Assembly: GCA_964471915.1 (NCBI GenBank)
Contig: CAYYID010000016.1
Span: forward strand, 1-64,000
Source of the DNA: JAIEPW01 sp964471915
Lineage (GTDB): Bacteria; Acidobacteriota; Terriglobia; Bryobacterales; Bryobacteraceae
DNA length: 64,000 nucleotides
Direction: 5' to 3'
Part shown: in pieces, positions 7,887-15,887 of the stretch
How positions within the stretch are numbered: the stretch's first letter is position 1
Layout: each line of letters starts with the position of its first letter
The notes under the pieces: model-generated
What the model was told of the DNA's origin: nothing
Databases searched by the model: none
Seen by the model: only the letters and a program-made list of their open reading frames with translations
Program-made: the position numbers and the translations under genes

Positions 7887-8282
7887 TTGGCGGCATTGCA
7901 GCAGAATCTGGCAACGGGACGGCGCAAGCGCGCTGTAGCCCGCGTGTTTTTGCGGTCGGGCAAGGGCGACATCACGGTCAACGGCCGTCCGATCGAGAAG
8001 TACTTTCCGAGCGAGATGTCGCGCGTGATGGTGCGGCAGCCGCTGTTGACGGCGGAACTCGCCGACAAGTTCGACGTGCTGATTCTCGCCGACGGCGGCG
8101 GGATGACCGGGCAAGCGGGCGCCGCGCGCCTGGCGATCGCCCGGGCGCTGTGCGAGTTCAACCTCGAACTGCGGCCGAAGCTGAAGGCCGCCGGTCTGCT
8201 GACGCGGGACGCGCGGGAACACGAGCGCAAGAAGTACGGGCAGAAGGGTGCCCGCAAGCGCTTCCAGTTCTCCAAGCGCTAA
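7887..8282 (+). CDS. rpsI: 30S ribosomal protein S9
   Basis: The 131 residues end in the invariant basic tail (KKYGQKGARKRFQFSKR) that reaches the P-site tRNA. ATGRRKRAVARVFLRSGKGD and GGGMTGQAGAARLAIARAL are standard S9 motifs. Translation starts at TTG (7887), supported by AGGAGAG at 7874-7880 seven bases upstream; no ATG/GTG is available before the conserved ATGRRK. It pairs with rplM and is followed by two hairpins before rpsB. Confidence 0.96.
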   Translation: MAALQQNLATGRRKRAVARVFLRSGKGDITVNGRPIEKYFPSEMSRVMVRQPLLTAELADKFDVLILADGGGMTGQAGAARLAIARALCEFNLELRPKLKAAGLLTRDAREHERKKYGQKGARKRFQFSKR

Positions 8283-8299
8283 CGCTGGCGAAGTCTTAA

Positions 8300-8324
8300 C
8301 GCCGCCCCCGAGCGGCGCTGTTTT
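8300..8324 (+). terminator. Short GC hairpin plus U-tract after rpsI
   Basis: CGCCGC (8300-8305), a 6-base loop and GCGGCG (8312-8317) are followed by CTGTTTT. This fits a short intrinsic terminator or attenuator separating rplM-rpsI from rpsB. The T-run is only four bases, so efficiency may be partial. Confidence 0.5.
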
Positions 8325-8326
8325 GA

Positions 8327-8350
8327 GCGCGCGGCACCGGGTCCGCGCGC
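8327..8350 (+). promoter_or_regulatory. Perfect 8-bp stem hairpin in the rpsB leader
   Basis: GCGCGCGG (8327-8334) pairs with CCGCGCGC (8343-8350) over an 8-base loop, with no T-run after it. It lies 80 bases before the rpsB start. It may be a leader structure for S2-dependent autoregulation, as known for rpsB-tsf in other bacteria, but no known S2 leader motif was recognised. Confidence 0.35.
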
Positions 8351-8432
8351 TTTGGCTGTTCACCCACCCCCAGGGCGCAAATCTCGCTTTGGACCGTGCC
8401 TCCGGGGTCCCAACATCGGTAAGGAGAAGATT

Positions 8433-9311
8433 TTGCCGGCCATTAGCATGAAGGAATTGCTCGAAGCAGGCGTTCATTTCGGGCACCAGACCAAGCGCTG
8501 GAATCCAAAGATGAAGGAATACATCTTCGGCGAACGCAACGGGATCTACATCATCGATCTCCAGAAGACGCTCAAGCTGTTCAAGGACGCGATGCGGTTC
8601 GTGGGCGAGATGGCGGCGCAGGGCAAGACCGTGCTGTTCGTCGGCACCAAGCGCCAGGCGCAGGAAGCCATCGCGGAAGAGGCCACGCGCTGCGGGCAGT
8701 ATTACGTGAACAATCGCTGGCTCGGCGGGCTGCTCACCAACATGTCGACGGTGCAGCGGTCGATCAAACGCCTCAAGGAACTCGAGGCGATGGCCGCCGA
8801 CGGCGCCTGGATGGGCCGCACCAAGAAGGAAATCATCGGCCTGGAGCGCGAGCGCAAGCACCTGCTTTCGAACCTGGCGGGCATCAAGGACATGAACGGG
8901 CTGCCGGACGTGCTGTTCGTGATCGATTCCAACAAGGAAGCGATCGCCGTCCAGGAGGCTCGCAAGCTGGGCATCTCCGTGGTGGCGGTGGTGGACACGA
9001 ACTGCGATCCGGACCAGGTGGACTGGGTGATCCCCGGCAACGATGACGCGCTGCGCGCCATCCGGCTGTTCACGAACAAGGTGGCGGAGGCGGTGCTGGA
9101 AGGCCGCGCGCTGGCCACGGAGCAGGACTTCGCGGGCGAGAAGATCGTCAGCGACGAGACTCCGGCCGAGGAGATCCCCGAGTACCAGGAGTATGCGGAT
9201 CCCAAGTACGCGGCGCAACTGATGTCGGAAACGCTGGGCGACGAAGTGCTCGCCTCCATTCCGATGCCGAAGCGCGGCGAGTTCGCCGAAGAACTCGGCG
9301 CGCGCGACTAG
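8433..9311 (+). CDS. rpsB: 30S ribosomal protein S2
   Basis: A 292-residue S2 beginning MPAISMKELLEAGVHFGHQT and including KRWNPKMKEYIFGERNGIYI, NNRWLGGLLTNMSTVQRSI and the DTNCDPDQVDWVIPGNDDA motif. The start is a TTG at 8433, six bases after AAGGAG (8421-8426). An in-frame ATG at 8352 would add an unconserved, proline-rich N-terminus. The C-terminal acidic extension past residue 240 (ETPAEEIPEYQEYADPKYA) is longer than E. coli S2, as is common in acidobacteria. Followed by tsf, the universal S2-EF-Ts pair. Confidence 0.96.
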   Translation: MPAISMKELLEAGVHFGHQTKRWNPKMKEYIFGERNGIYIIDLQKTLKLFKDAMRFVGEMAAQGKTVLFVGTKRQAQEAIAEEATRCGQYYVNNRWLGGLLTNMSTVQRSIKRLKELEAMAADGAWMGRTKKEIIGLERERKHLLSNLAGIKDMNGLPDVLFVIDSNKEAIAVQEARKLGISVVAVVDTNCDPDQVDWVIPGNDDALRAIRLFTNKVAEAVLEGRALATEQDFAGEKIVSDETPAEEIPEYQEYADPKYAAQLMSETLGDEVLASIPMPKRGEFAEELGARD

Positions 9312-9330
9312 CAGTCCTCGATCGAAATCC

Positions 9331-9360
9331 GGCGGGCGGGCGTGGGAGACGCCGCCCGTC
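9331..9360 (+). promoter_or_regulatory. GC-rich hairpin between rpsB and tsf
   Basis: CGGGCGGGCGT, a short loop and ACGCCGCCCG form a stem with one bulge, followed by TCTGTCTGG. It sits 27 bases before the tsf start codon. It may be a partial terminator or an mRNA stability element setting the S2/EF-Ts ratio; the T-content is low. Confidence 0.35.
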
Positions 9361-9386
9361 TGTCTGGCAATCCCGGGAGAAAGAAC

Positions 9387-10265
9387 ATGGCGGAAATCAC
9401 GGCAGCACTGGTGAAGCAACTGCGCGAGCGCACGGGCGCGGGCATGATGGAGTGCAAGAGCGCGCTGGTGGAGGCGAAGGGCGACCTGAACGAGGCCGAG
9501 GTGGTGCTGCGCAAGCGCGGCCTGGCTTCGGCGGCGAAGAAGGCCTCGCGCTCGGCCAAGCAGGGCCTGATCACGATCCTGATCGACGGCGGCGCCGGGG
9601 CGATCACGGAGATCAACTGCGAGTCCGACTTCGTGGCCCGCACCGAGGATTTTCAAGGACTGACGCAGGGCGTGACGAAGCTCGCCCTGTCGGGCACCTA
9701 CGGCGACCTGGCGGCGCTGCTGGCCGCGCCCTACGAGGGCGGCACGGTGGAAGAAGCCGTGAAGTCGAAGATCGCCAAGCTGGGCGAGAACATGACCGTC
9801 ACCCGCTTTGCGCGCATCGCCACCGAGGGCGTGCTGGGCTCCTACATCCACACCGGCGCACAGCTCGGCGTGCTGATCGACGCGGCGGCGGATCCGGCGC
9901 TGCGCGGCAACGCGGAGTTCGCCGACCTGCTGAAGGACCTCGCCATGCAGGTGGCGGCGGCCGATCCCAAGTTCGTCGCCAAGTCCGACGTGACGGCGGC
10001 GGATCTCGACAAGGAGCGCGACATCCAGCGCGCCCGCGCGCTCGCCGAGGGCAAGCCCGAGAAGATGGTCGACAAGATCGTCGAGGGCCGCATGCAGAAG
10101 TACTACGAAGAGGTCTGCCTGCTGGAGCAGCCGTTCATCAAGGACAACGCGATGACGGTGACGGAACTGATCAAGTCCAAGGCGGCGAAGCTGGGCCCGG
10201 TCGGCGTGAACCGTTTCGTGCGGTTCAAGGTCGGCGAGACGCAGAGCGCCGACGCCGCCGAGTAG
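9387..10265 (+). CDS. tsf: Elongation factor Ts
   Basis: A 292-residue EF-Ts, the guanine-nucleotide exchange factor of EF-Tu. The N-terminal UBA-like domain carries VKQLRERTGAGMMECKSALV. Next comes the TDFV-type motif, here NCESDFVARTEDF, that contacts EF-Tu. Then the coiled-coil core and the dimerisation segment ending YYEEVCLLEQPFIKD follow. The ATG at 9387 is preceded by GGGAGAAAG; an upstream in-frame ATG at 9342 falls inside the leader hairpin region. Normal size and order for the rpsB-tsf-pyrH-frr cluster. Confidence 0.97.
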   Translation: MAEITAALVKQLRERTGAGMMECKSALVEAKGDLNEAEVVLRKRGLASAAKKASRSAKQGLITILIDGGAGAITEINCESDFVARTEDFQGLTQGVTKLALSGTYGDLAALLAAPYEGGTVEEAVKSKIAKLGENMTVTRFARIATEGVLGSYIHTGAQLGVLIDAAADPALRGNAEFADLLKDLAMQVAAADPKFVAKSDVTAADLDKERDIQRARALAEGKPEKMVDKIVEGRMQKYYEEVCLLEQPFIKDNAMTVTELIKSKAAKLGPVGVNRFVRFKVGETQSADAAE

Positions 10266-10283
10266 CGCGGCTATACTTCCAGT

Positions 10284-10565
10284 ATGGATGCCGAGCGCAC
10301 CATCCAGTTCATTCTCGAGAACCAGGCCAAGGTTTCCTCGGACCTGATCGGGATGAACGAGCACATCAAGGCGATCGACCGGGTGCTCGAACGGGTCGTC
10401 GTTAAGGTTGAGCAGACCCAGGACCAGCTCGCGCAGTTGACGGCCCGGACCGGCAGTCTCGAGGCCGAAATGCAGAAACTCGCCGAGTCGCAGCGCCACA
10501 CCGACGAAAGGCTCAACGCGCTGATCGCCGTCGTGGACCAGGTGGTCCGGCGGGATCAGAAGTAG
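10284..10565 (+). CDS. Small coiled-coil protein of unknown function
   Basis: The 93 residues are almost entirely helical, with hydrophobic heptads from residue 5 to 90 (IQFILENQAKVSSDLIGMNE, then DRVLERVVVKVEQTQDQLAQ). No cysteines, signal or membrane segment. Similar short tropomyosin-like coiled coils are frequent orphans in acidobacteria. It is inserted between tsf and pyrH, 19 bases after tsf and 4 before pyrH, so it is co-transcribed with translation genes. A TATACT (10272-10277) lies only six bases before its ATG, so a leaderless transcript is possible. Coding is supported by tight packing; function unknown. Confidence 0.7.
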   Translation: MDAERTIQFILENQAKVSSDLIGMNEHIKAIDRVLERVVVKVEQTQDQLAQLTARTGSLEAEMQKLAESQRHTDERLNALIAVVDQVVRRDQK

Positions 10566-10569
10566 CCGC

Positions 10570-11277
10570 ATGCCCCACTACCAACGCATCCTGCTGAAGC
10601 TCTCGGGCGAGGTGCTCGCCGGCGACGGGAGCTTCGGCGTGGACCCCGAGCGCGTGCACGCGCTCGCCGAAGAAGTCGCCGAAGTGGCGCGTACCGGCGT
10701 GCAGATCGGCCTGGTGGTGGGCGGTGGCAATTTCTTCCGGGGCGTCGCCGCGGCGGCCAAGAAGATGGACCGCGTCACGGCCGATCACATGGGCATGCTC
10801 GCCACCGTGATCAACGCCCTGGCGCTCCAGGACGCCCTCGAAAAGCAGGGCATGCCGACCCGCGTGATGACCGCCATCCGCATGGATCAGGTCGCCGAAC
10901 CCTACATCCGGCGGCGCGCGATCCGGCACCTCGAGAAAGGCCGCATTGTGATCTTCGCGGCTGGCACCTCGAACCCGTACTTTTCCACCGACACCGGCGC
11001 CACGCTCCGCGCCCTCGAGATCCATGCCGAGGTGGTCGCCAAGGCGACCCGCGTCGACGGCGTCTACGACAAGGACCCGCTGAAGCACGCCGACGCCGTG
11101 AAGTTCCCCGAGATCACGTACCTGGACGTCCTGACACGCTCGCTGGCCGTCATGGACGCCTCGGCGGTCGCCATGTGCCGCGACAACCGCCTGCCCATCC
11201 AGGTCTTTAACCTGCGCGTGCGCGGCAATATAATGCGAATGGCGATGGGCGAACCCATCGGCACGCTGATCCACTAG
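10570..11277 (+). CDS. pyrH: UMP kinase
   Basis: A 235-residue hexameric-type bacterial UMP kinase of the amino-acid kinase fold. Motifs include ILLKLSGEVLAGDGSFGVDP, VVGGGNFFRG, ADHMGMLATVINALALQDAL, FAAGTSNPYFSTDTGATLRA and KATRVDGVYDKDPLKH. It phosphorylates UMP to UDP with ATP in pyrimidine nucleotide synthesis and is usually regulated by GTP and UTP. It is followed by frr seven bases downstream, the conserved pyrH-frr pair. Length and catalytic residues are normal. Confidence 0.97.
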   Translation: MPHYQRILLKLSGEVLAGDGSFGVDPERVHALAEEVAEVARTGVQIGLVVGGGNFFRGVAAAAKKMDRVTADHMGMLATVINALALQDALEKQGMPTRVMTAIRMDQVAEPYIRRRAIRHLEKGRIVIFAAGTSNPYFSTDTGATLRALEIHAEVVAKATRVDGVYDKDPLKHADAVKFPEITYLDVLTRSLAVMDASAVAMCRDNRLPIQVFNLRVRGNIMRMAMGEPIGTLIH

Positions 11278-11284
11278 ACAACCC

Positions 11285-11881
11285 ATGAAAAACGAACCGT
11301 CCGCCTCCCACACGTTCCAGTCCGTCAAGGAGATCGAAGGCAACGCGAAGTCCCGCATGGACAAGGCGGTGGCCGACCTGCAGCACGACATGGCGGCCAT
11401 CCGCACCGGCCGCGCCAACGTCGGCCTGCTCGACTCGGTGCGCGTCGATTATTACGGCACGCCCACGCCGCTCAACCAGGTGGCGAACCTGCACGTGCCC
11501 GAGCCGACCCTGATCACCATCCAGCCGTGGGACGCCTCGCAGATCGGGGCCATCGAAAAAGCCATCCGCTCCGCCGAATTGGGCTTGAACCCCGGCAACG
11601 ACGGCAAGCTGATCCGCGTGCCGATCCCGCCGCTCACCGAGGAGCGCCGCAAGGAATTCGTCAAGAAGCTGCACCACGTCGCCGAAGACCACCGCGTGGC
11701 CGTGCGCAACGTCCGCCGCGACGCCAACGACCAGGTCAAGAAGCTGCTGAAAGACAAGCTGATCAGCGAGGATGACGACCGCCGCGCGCACGACGACATC
11801 CAGAAGATGACCGACGGCACCATCGCCAAGATCGACCAACTGATGAAGACGAAGGAAAAAGAGATCCTCGAGCTGAAGTAA
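11285..11881 (+). CDS. frr: Ribosome recycling factor
   Basis: The 198 residues include the RRF motifs MAAIRTGRANVGLLDSVRVD, YYGTPTPLNQVANLHVPEP, TEERRKEFVKKLHHVAEDHR and VAVRNVRRDANDQVKKLLKD. It splits post-termination ribosomes together with EF-G. The N-terminus is about 12 residues longer than E. coli RRF; an internal in-frame Met at 11357 would begin near the conserved core, but the ATG at 11285 directly after pyrH is the natural start. A good intrinsic terminator follows, ending the translation cluster. Confidence 0.96.
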   Translation: MKNEPSASHTFQSVKEIEGNAKSRMDKAVADLQHDMAAIRTGRANVGLLDSVRVDYYGTPTPLNQVANLHVPEPTLITIQPWDASQIGAIEKAIRSAELGLNPGNDGKLIRVPIPPLTEERRKEFVKKLHHVAEDHRVAVRNVRRDANDQVKKLLKDKLISEDDDRRAHDDIQKMTDGTIAKIDQLMKTKEKEILELK

Positions 11882-11901
11882 GCGCCGTCTCCGGAAACAG
11901 C

Positions 11902-11930
11902 AAGGCCGCCCGCAATTGCCGGCGGTCTTC
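11902..11930 (+). terminator. Intrinsic terminator after frr
   Basis: GGCCGCCCGC, AATT and GCCGGCGGTC form a ten-base stem with one mismatch, followed by TTCGTGTTTGT. It lies 22 bases after the frr stop and before the convergent YceI gene, so it can terminate the translation operon and, read from the other strand, may help end the YceI transcript. Confidence 0.65.
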
Positions 11931-11947
11931 GTGTTTGTGCTCCCCGG

Positions 11948-12535
11948 TTAGCGGGCGGCGCCGCCGGCCACCATCTCCAGATCGATGGTGACCGTCACTT
12001 CGTCGGCCACCGCGACCCCGCCGGCGTCGAGCGCGCGGCTCCACTTCACGCCGAAATCCTGCCGGTTCAGCTTCGTGGTGGCGACCGCGCCGGAGCGCAG
12101 CGAATTGTTCTGCTTCAGCGGCGCCGCGGGACCTTCCACTTCCAGCACCACGCTCTTGGTGACGCCGTGCATGGTCAGGTCGCCGGTCACCTTTAACTTG
12201 CCCGCGCCCGCCGCTTCCACCTTGGTGGAGACGAACGTCATCGTGGGGAACTGCGCCACGTCAAAGAAATCCGCGCTCCGCAGGTGCGCGTCCCGCTTCT
12301 CATCGCGCGTGTTGATTCCGGCGACGTCGATCGACGCCTCCACCTTGCTCTTGGTCACGTCGGCGGCGTCGAAGACCACCGTGCCGGTGACTTTCCCCAT
12401 CTGGCCGCGGACCGTGGACACCATCATGTGCCGCACCGCGAACTGCGCCGCGGAGTGCGCCGTGTCAATGCGAAACGTTACCGGATCGGCGAACAGCGCG
12501 ATCGCCGGAAGGAAGAAAAGCGCCAACTTGTGCAT
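11948..12535 (-). CDS. YceI-family secreted lipid-binding protein
   Basis: A 195-residue YceI/polyisoprenoid-binding lipocalin-like protein with signal peptide MHKLALFFLPAIALFADPVT. YceI signatures: FRIDTAHSAAQFAVRHMMVS, TVRGQMGKVTGTVVFD, INTRDEKRDAHLRSADFFDV, FPTMTFVSTKVE, GDLTMHGVTKSVVLEVE and FGVKWSRALDAGG. The family is periplasmic and binds long isoprenoid or fatty chains; many members are stress-induced. The DXRDxHL motif is intact. It lies alone between the frr terminator and the pseudopilin genes. Confidence 0.92.
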   Translation of the reverse strand: MHKLALFFLPAIALFADPVTFRIDTAHSAAQFAVRHMMVSTVRGQMGKVTGTVVFDAADVTKSKVEASIDVAGINTRDEKRDAHLRSADFFDVAQFPTMTFVSTKVEAAGAGKLKVTGDLTMHGVTKSVVLEVEGPAAPLKQNNSLRSGAVATTKLNRQDFGVKWSRALDAGGVAVADEVTVTIDLEMVAGGAAR

Positions 12536-12547
12536 CTTTTCAGGCTA

Positions 12548-12949
12548 TCACCACTCCGAGTAGGCCGTGCCCTCGAGGCTCGTCTTTTCGGAGCCGCTGC
12601 GGACGTCGAAGATCCCGGGCTCGGTCTGGTTCACGCTCGCCAGCGCGTCCTCCATGATCAGCCGCCAGGTCTGGTTCGACCCGGTGAGCGGATCCACCGG
12701 CACCTCGCGCAGGTAGCCCTCCCGCACCAGGTCCTCCAGCGTCTGCGGCGCCTTCTGCTTGTCGAACGTATACTCGTCGATCACCGTGCGCAGCGTGAAC
12801 AGGTTGTTGCGCAGCACGCTTTCCTTCGTGCGCAGGATCGACTTCTGATACAGCGGCACCGCGATCGACACGAGGATCGAGATGATCGTCATGACGATCA
12901 TGATTTCGATAATCGTGTAGCCCGCGCGCCGGCGGTCACCACTCGGCAT
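12548..12949 (-). CDS. Type II secretion/type IV pilus-like pseudopilin (GspG type) A
   Basis: 133 residues from the ATG at 12949 (MPSGDRRRAG). The prepilin peptidase site is RAG^YTIIEIMIVM with Glu at +5 and a hydrophobic helix IVMTIISILVSIAVPLY. The soluble domain (FTLRTVIDEYTFDKQKAPQT, LVREGYLREVPVDPLTG) matches GspG-like major pseudopilins. It overlaps the previous pseudopilin by 14 bases. Together with the secretin upstream it forms a partial secretion operon; no ATPase or inner-membrane platform gene is in the window. ATGs at 12961 and 13003 are less likely starts. Confidence 0.82.
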   Translation of the reverse strand: MPSGDRRRAGYTIIEIMIVMTIISILVSIAVPLYQKSILRTKESVLRNNLFTLRTVIDEYTFDKQKAPQTLEDLVREGYLREVPVDPLTGSNQTWRLIMEDALASVNQTEPGIFDVRSGSEKTSLEGTAYSEW

Positions 12950-13412
12950 AGGGCGTTCCATCACGGGCCTTCTCCATGGTCTTGCTGTAGACATCGAACA
13001 CATTCTGGCCGCCCCAGCTCTGGCTCTTGGGGTCGTCCTGCATGCTCCGGATGCCCCACTCGGGCTTGCCGGTGAACGGATCCCGGGGCATGCGGCGCAG
13101 GAACCGGATCTTCTTGTCCACCGAGCCCGCCAGCTTCACGCCTTCCACCAGCTGTTCGAGGGATTCGGGATAGCCCTCGGTGCCGATCTTGCCGGGCGGG
13201 ACCTTGCCCGCGTCGGAAAGGTCCTTGTACTTATCGATCGCGGTGCGCAGTTCCCGCAGCGCCACGCGCAGCTCCCGTTCCTTCTGCTGGCGCACTTTGT
13301 AACGCGCCAGCGGCACCGCCATGGTGGTGAGCAGCGCCATGATGGTGAAGCTGACGATCAGCTCCACCAGCGTCAGGCCCCGCTCATTTCCGAACCGGCG
13401 CTTGCGGCCCAT
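12936..13412 (-). CDS. Type II secretion/type IV pilus-like pseudopilin (GspG type) B
   Basis: 158 residues with prepilin cleavage NERG^LTLVELIVSFTIMAL, Glu at +5, and the helix ending TTMAVPLARY. The GspG-like domain carries LRTAIDKYKD, EGYPESLEQLVEG, KIRFLRRMPRDPFTGKPEWG and WGGQNVFDVYSKT. Proteins of this class form the pseudopilus that pushes substrates through the secretin. It sits ten bases after the secretin stop and overlaps pseudopilin A. The two pseudopilins are clearly paralogous but divergent. Confidence 0.85.
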   Translation of the reverse strand: MGRKRRFGNERGLTLVELIVSFTIMALLTTMAVPLARYKVRQQKERELRVALRELRTAIDKYKDLSDAGKVPPGKIGTEGYPESLEQLVEGVKLAGSVDKKIRFLRRMPRDPFTGKPEWGIRSMQDDPKSQSWGGQNVFDVYSKTMEKARDGTPYAEW

Positions 13413-13421
13413 TCCGCGCTC

Positions 13422-15803
13422 CTAGTTCACCGACACGGGCAGCGGCCGCGCCGTCACCGCAATCGGTTGGTTCTTCGTGTCGCGCAGCGTGAACTCCGGG
13501 AACGTCACCTGCCCGGAGCCTTTGCCCACGGTCTGGAACATCGCCGTGAACAACAGACCGCTGCCGCTGAGGCCGGGCGAGCCCGCCGGCCGCACAATGT
13601 TGATGGTCGCTTCGCCGGCGTCGTTGCGGATATCCTGCTCCAGCGTGGAACTCACGCCGTCCTTGCTCGGCAGATTCCCGATCACCACCTGCTGCAGCCG
13701 CAGCAGTTTGGGATCCCACTTCAGCCGCAGGGGGCCGGAACTGGCCAGGTCGGCGATATTCTCGAGCGCCACCGCCGCCACTACCGGCTCGCTGAGCCGC
13801 GCCTGGGCGGCGGCGGGCAGCAGCGAGAAGCGCGCGGGTCCGGTCGGCTTCGGCTCCGCCGGGGGCTTGGTTTCGAGCGGCTCCACCGGAGCGGCGGCGG
13901 GGGCCTTCGCGGCGTCGGGAGCCGGCACGTCGGGCTTCGCTGCGGCCGGACTGTCCGGCTTGGCCGCGCCCGGCTTCGGCGCCCCCGCATTCGCGTAGTT
14001 CAGCTTGATCACCTGATCCGTGCCCGCGTAGATCGCCCGCGTGTTCTGCAGCGTATAGTCCGGCACGCGCACCACGCGCGGCAGGATCGCGATCAGCAGG
14101 TCCGTGCGCTCCTTCGTGGTGCTGTTCTGCCCGCCCAGAATGCCCAGCGCCGGCACGTTCACCAGCCCCGGGATCCCATTGACGTTGCGCGAGTCATTGG
14201 AGCCCCGGTTGCCGCCCAGCAGGCTGATCTCGCCGGACCGCAACCGCAGGTCCGCCACGCTCTTGCGCTGCCCGATCACCGGCTGTTCGATGCCGCCGAT
14301 CACCACGCGCTCGCGCACCGCCGAGACTTCCAGTTCCACGTGCAGCGTCACTTCGTCCGGGCCGTGCACCTGCGGCGTCAGGTCCACGTTCACGCCGACG
14401 TCCGCGTATTGGAACTGCGTCGACACCAGCGGGTTCACGCCCACGCCACCGACACCGGGCTGAAAGCTGCCCGTCGCGTAAGGGATCCGGTCGCCCAGCC
14501 GCAGCGAAACCTTCATGCCGTCCGAGGCGCGCACCTGCGGCGACTGCAGCACGCGCGCGCGCCGGTCCGTTTCGAACGCCTGGATGATCAAGCCGGGCAG
14601 CGTCGTCGACCAGTCGCCGAAGCCCAGCTTGGCGATGTTCGTCAGCGGGATCAGCGTGCTGCCCGTGGTCGTCGTCGTGGTCCCGGTGCCGGTACCCGTG
14701 CCGGATCCCGTGCTCGGCGCCTGCCCCCCCGGCGTGAAAATCACCGGCAGATTGATGCCCGCCGGGTTGCCGCCCTGGGTCAGCGCCAGCGCCAGGTTCC
14801 GCGTGTTCGTCGCCGACGTCTCCATCACAATCACGTCCACCACTACTTCGCCCTTCGGGCGGTCCAGATCGCTGATCAGCTTTTCGGCCAGCGCCACCTG
14901 ATCCCGCGTGCCGCGCACCAGGATGGCCCGCTGCGCGTTGTACGAGAACACGCGGCGGATTTCCGTCAGCGAGCGCACCACCACCACGATCTCCTGGAAC
15001 TCCTGCGCCGAAGTCGTGTTCTGCACGTAGAACACCTTCACCACTTCGTCCTCGTAGTCCCGGCGCTTGGTGACGTTATCGTCGGTAACAAAGATCGTGT
15101 TCTTCGAGATCGCTTTCCAGAACGTCTTGGTGAGCAGCGCGATGTAATCCAGCGCTTCGTCCAGCGGGATGTTGCTCAGGTCCACATTGTGGTTCGTCCG
15201 CGCGGAGATCTGCGAATCGAACACCACGTTCAGGCCCGCCAGCTTGGCCACTGTCTCATAGAGAACTTTCACCGGCTGGTTGTTCATCTTGAGCGATGAG
15301 ATCTGGCTCGACACCGGCTGTAGATCCGGCGGCGACTGGATCTGCGACACCCGCCGCTCGGTATCCCGGCGGATCACCTCGAGCGGCGTCAGGTTCGTAT
15401 CGGGATCGCCCTGGGCCTTGCGGGCGATGGCGTCCGTCGTGCGGCGCAGCTCCTGCAGCGCGATCGGCGACGACGCATCCGCCATCAGCGCCCGCTGAAA
15501 CGCCCCGAGCGCGTCCTCCAGCTTGCCCTCGGTCCGCAGCTTCTGCCCGCGGTCCACCCACTTCTGCGAGGTCTTGAACCGCGCCCGCCGCATCGCGATC
15601 AGGTAATTGTTGTCGTTCGGATCCTGATCCACCGCTCTTTCGTACAGCGCCAGCGCCCCGTCCAGGTCCTCTTTGGCCTCGGCCGCCTGGCCCTGCTTCA
15701 GCAACTTATCGCCCTGGCGGGTGCGGGCGCCCAGGTCCTGGGGCAGGGCGAGGGTCAGCGCCAGAAACGCGCTCCAGATCCGTAAGTAGTGTGGGCTCAG
15801 CAT
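13422..15803 (-). CDS. TPR-containing GspD-like secretin with C-terminal cohesin-like domain
   Basis: 793 residues from the ATG at 15803. Order: signal-like segment (MLSPHYLRIWSAFLALTLAL), TPR repeats at about 25-125 (GDKLLKQGQAAEAKEDLDGA), an STN/secretin N0-like domain (KVLYETVAKLAGLNVVFDSQ), N1-type domain (RVFSYNAQRAILVRG), secretin core (VVVDVIVMETSATNTRNLAL to LLIAILPRVVR), a Pro/Ala/Lys-rich linker near 615-670, and a cohesin-like beta domain (LRLKWDPKLLRLQQVVIG...). A GTGTGTGTTTTTTG low-complexity run lies inside the core. Secretins form outer-membrane gates. The open frame upstream of 15803 overlaps smpB and was discarded. Confidence 0.88.
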   Translation of the reverse strand: MLSPHYLRIWSAFLALTLALPQDLGARTRQGDKLLKQGQAAEAKEDLDGALALYERAVDQDPNDNNYLIAMRRARFKTSQKWVDRGQKLRTEGKLEDALGAFQRALMADASSPIALQELRRTTDAIARKAQGDPDTNLTPLEVIRRDTERRVSQIQSPPDLQPVSSQISSLKMNNQPVKVLYETVAKLAGLNVVFDSQISARTNHNVDLSNIPLDEALDYIALLTKTFWKAISKNTIFVTDDNVTKRRDYEDEVVKVFYVQNTTSAQEFQEIVVVVRSLTEIRRVFSYNAQRAILVRGTRDQVALAEKLISDLDRPKGEVVVDVIVMETSATNTRNLALALTQGGNPAGINLPVIFTPGGQAPSTGSGTGTGTGTTTTTTGSTLIPLTNIAKLGFGDWSTTLPGLIIQAFETDRRARVLQSPQVRASDGMKVSLRLGDRIPYATGSFQPGVGGVGVNPLVSTQFQYADVGVNVDLTPQVHGPDEVTLHVELEVSAVRERVVIGGIEQPVIGQRKSVADLRLRSGEISLLGGNRGSNDSRNVNGIPGLVNVPALGILGGQNSTTKERTDLLIAILPRVVRVPDYTLQNTRAIYAGTDQVIKLNYANAGAPKPGAAKPDSPAAAKPDVPAPDAAKAPAAAPVEPLETKPPAEPKPTGPARFSLLPAAAQARLSEPVVAAVALENIADLASSGPLRLKWDPKLLRLQQVVIGNLPSKDGVSSTLEQDIRNDAGEATINIVRPAGSPGLSGSGLLFTAMFQTVGKGSGQVTFPEFTLRDTKNQPIAVTARPLPVSVN

Positions 15804-15887
15804 CTTATCTGATACACTGGTTCCTTCGGACCGCGCCCGGGCGGGCGTGAGGTCCTCGATGTTCTTGACGCTATTCGGTTTCCGCGC

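Noticed and set aside
7641..10571. 976-residue open frame on the minus strand across rplM to the coiled-coil gene
   Set aside because: It lies opposite well-established translation genes; the sequence is His/Arg/Leu-rich with no domain, as expected of high-GC antisense frames.
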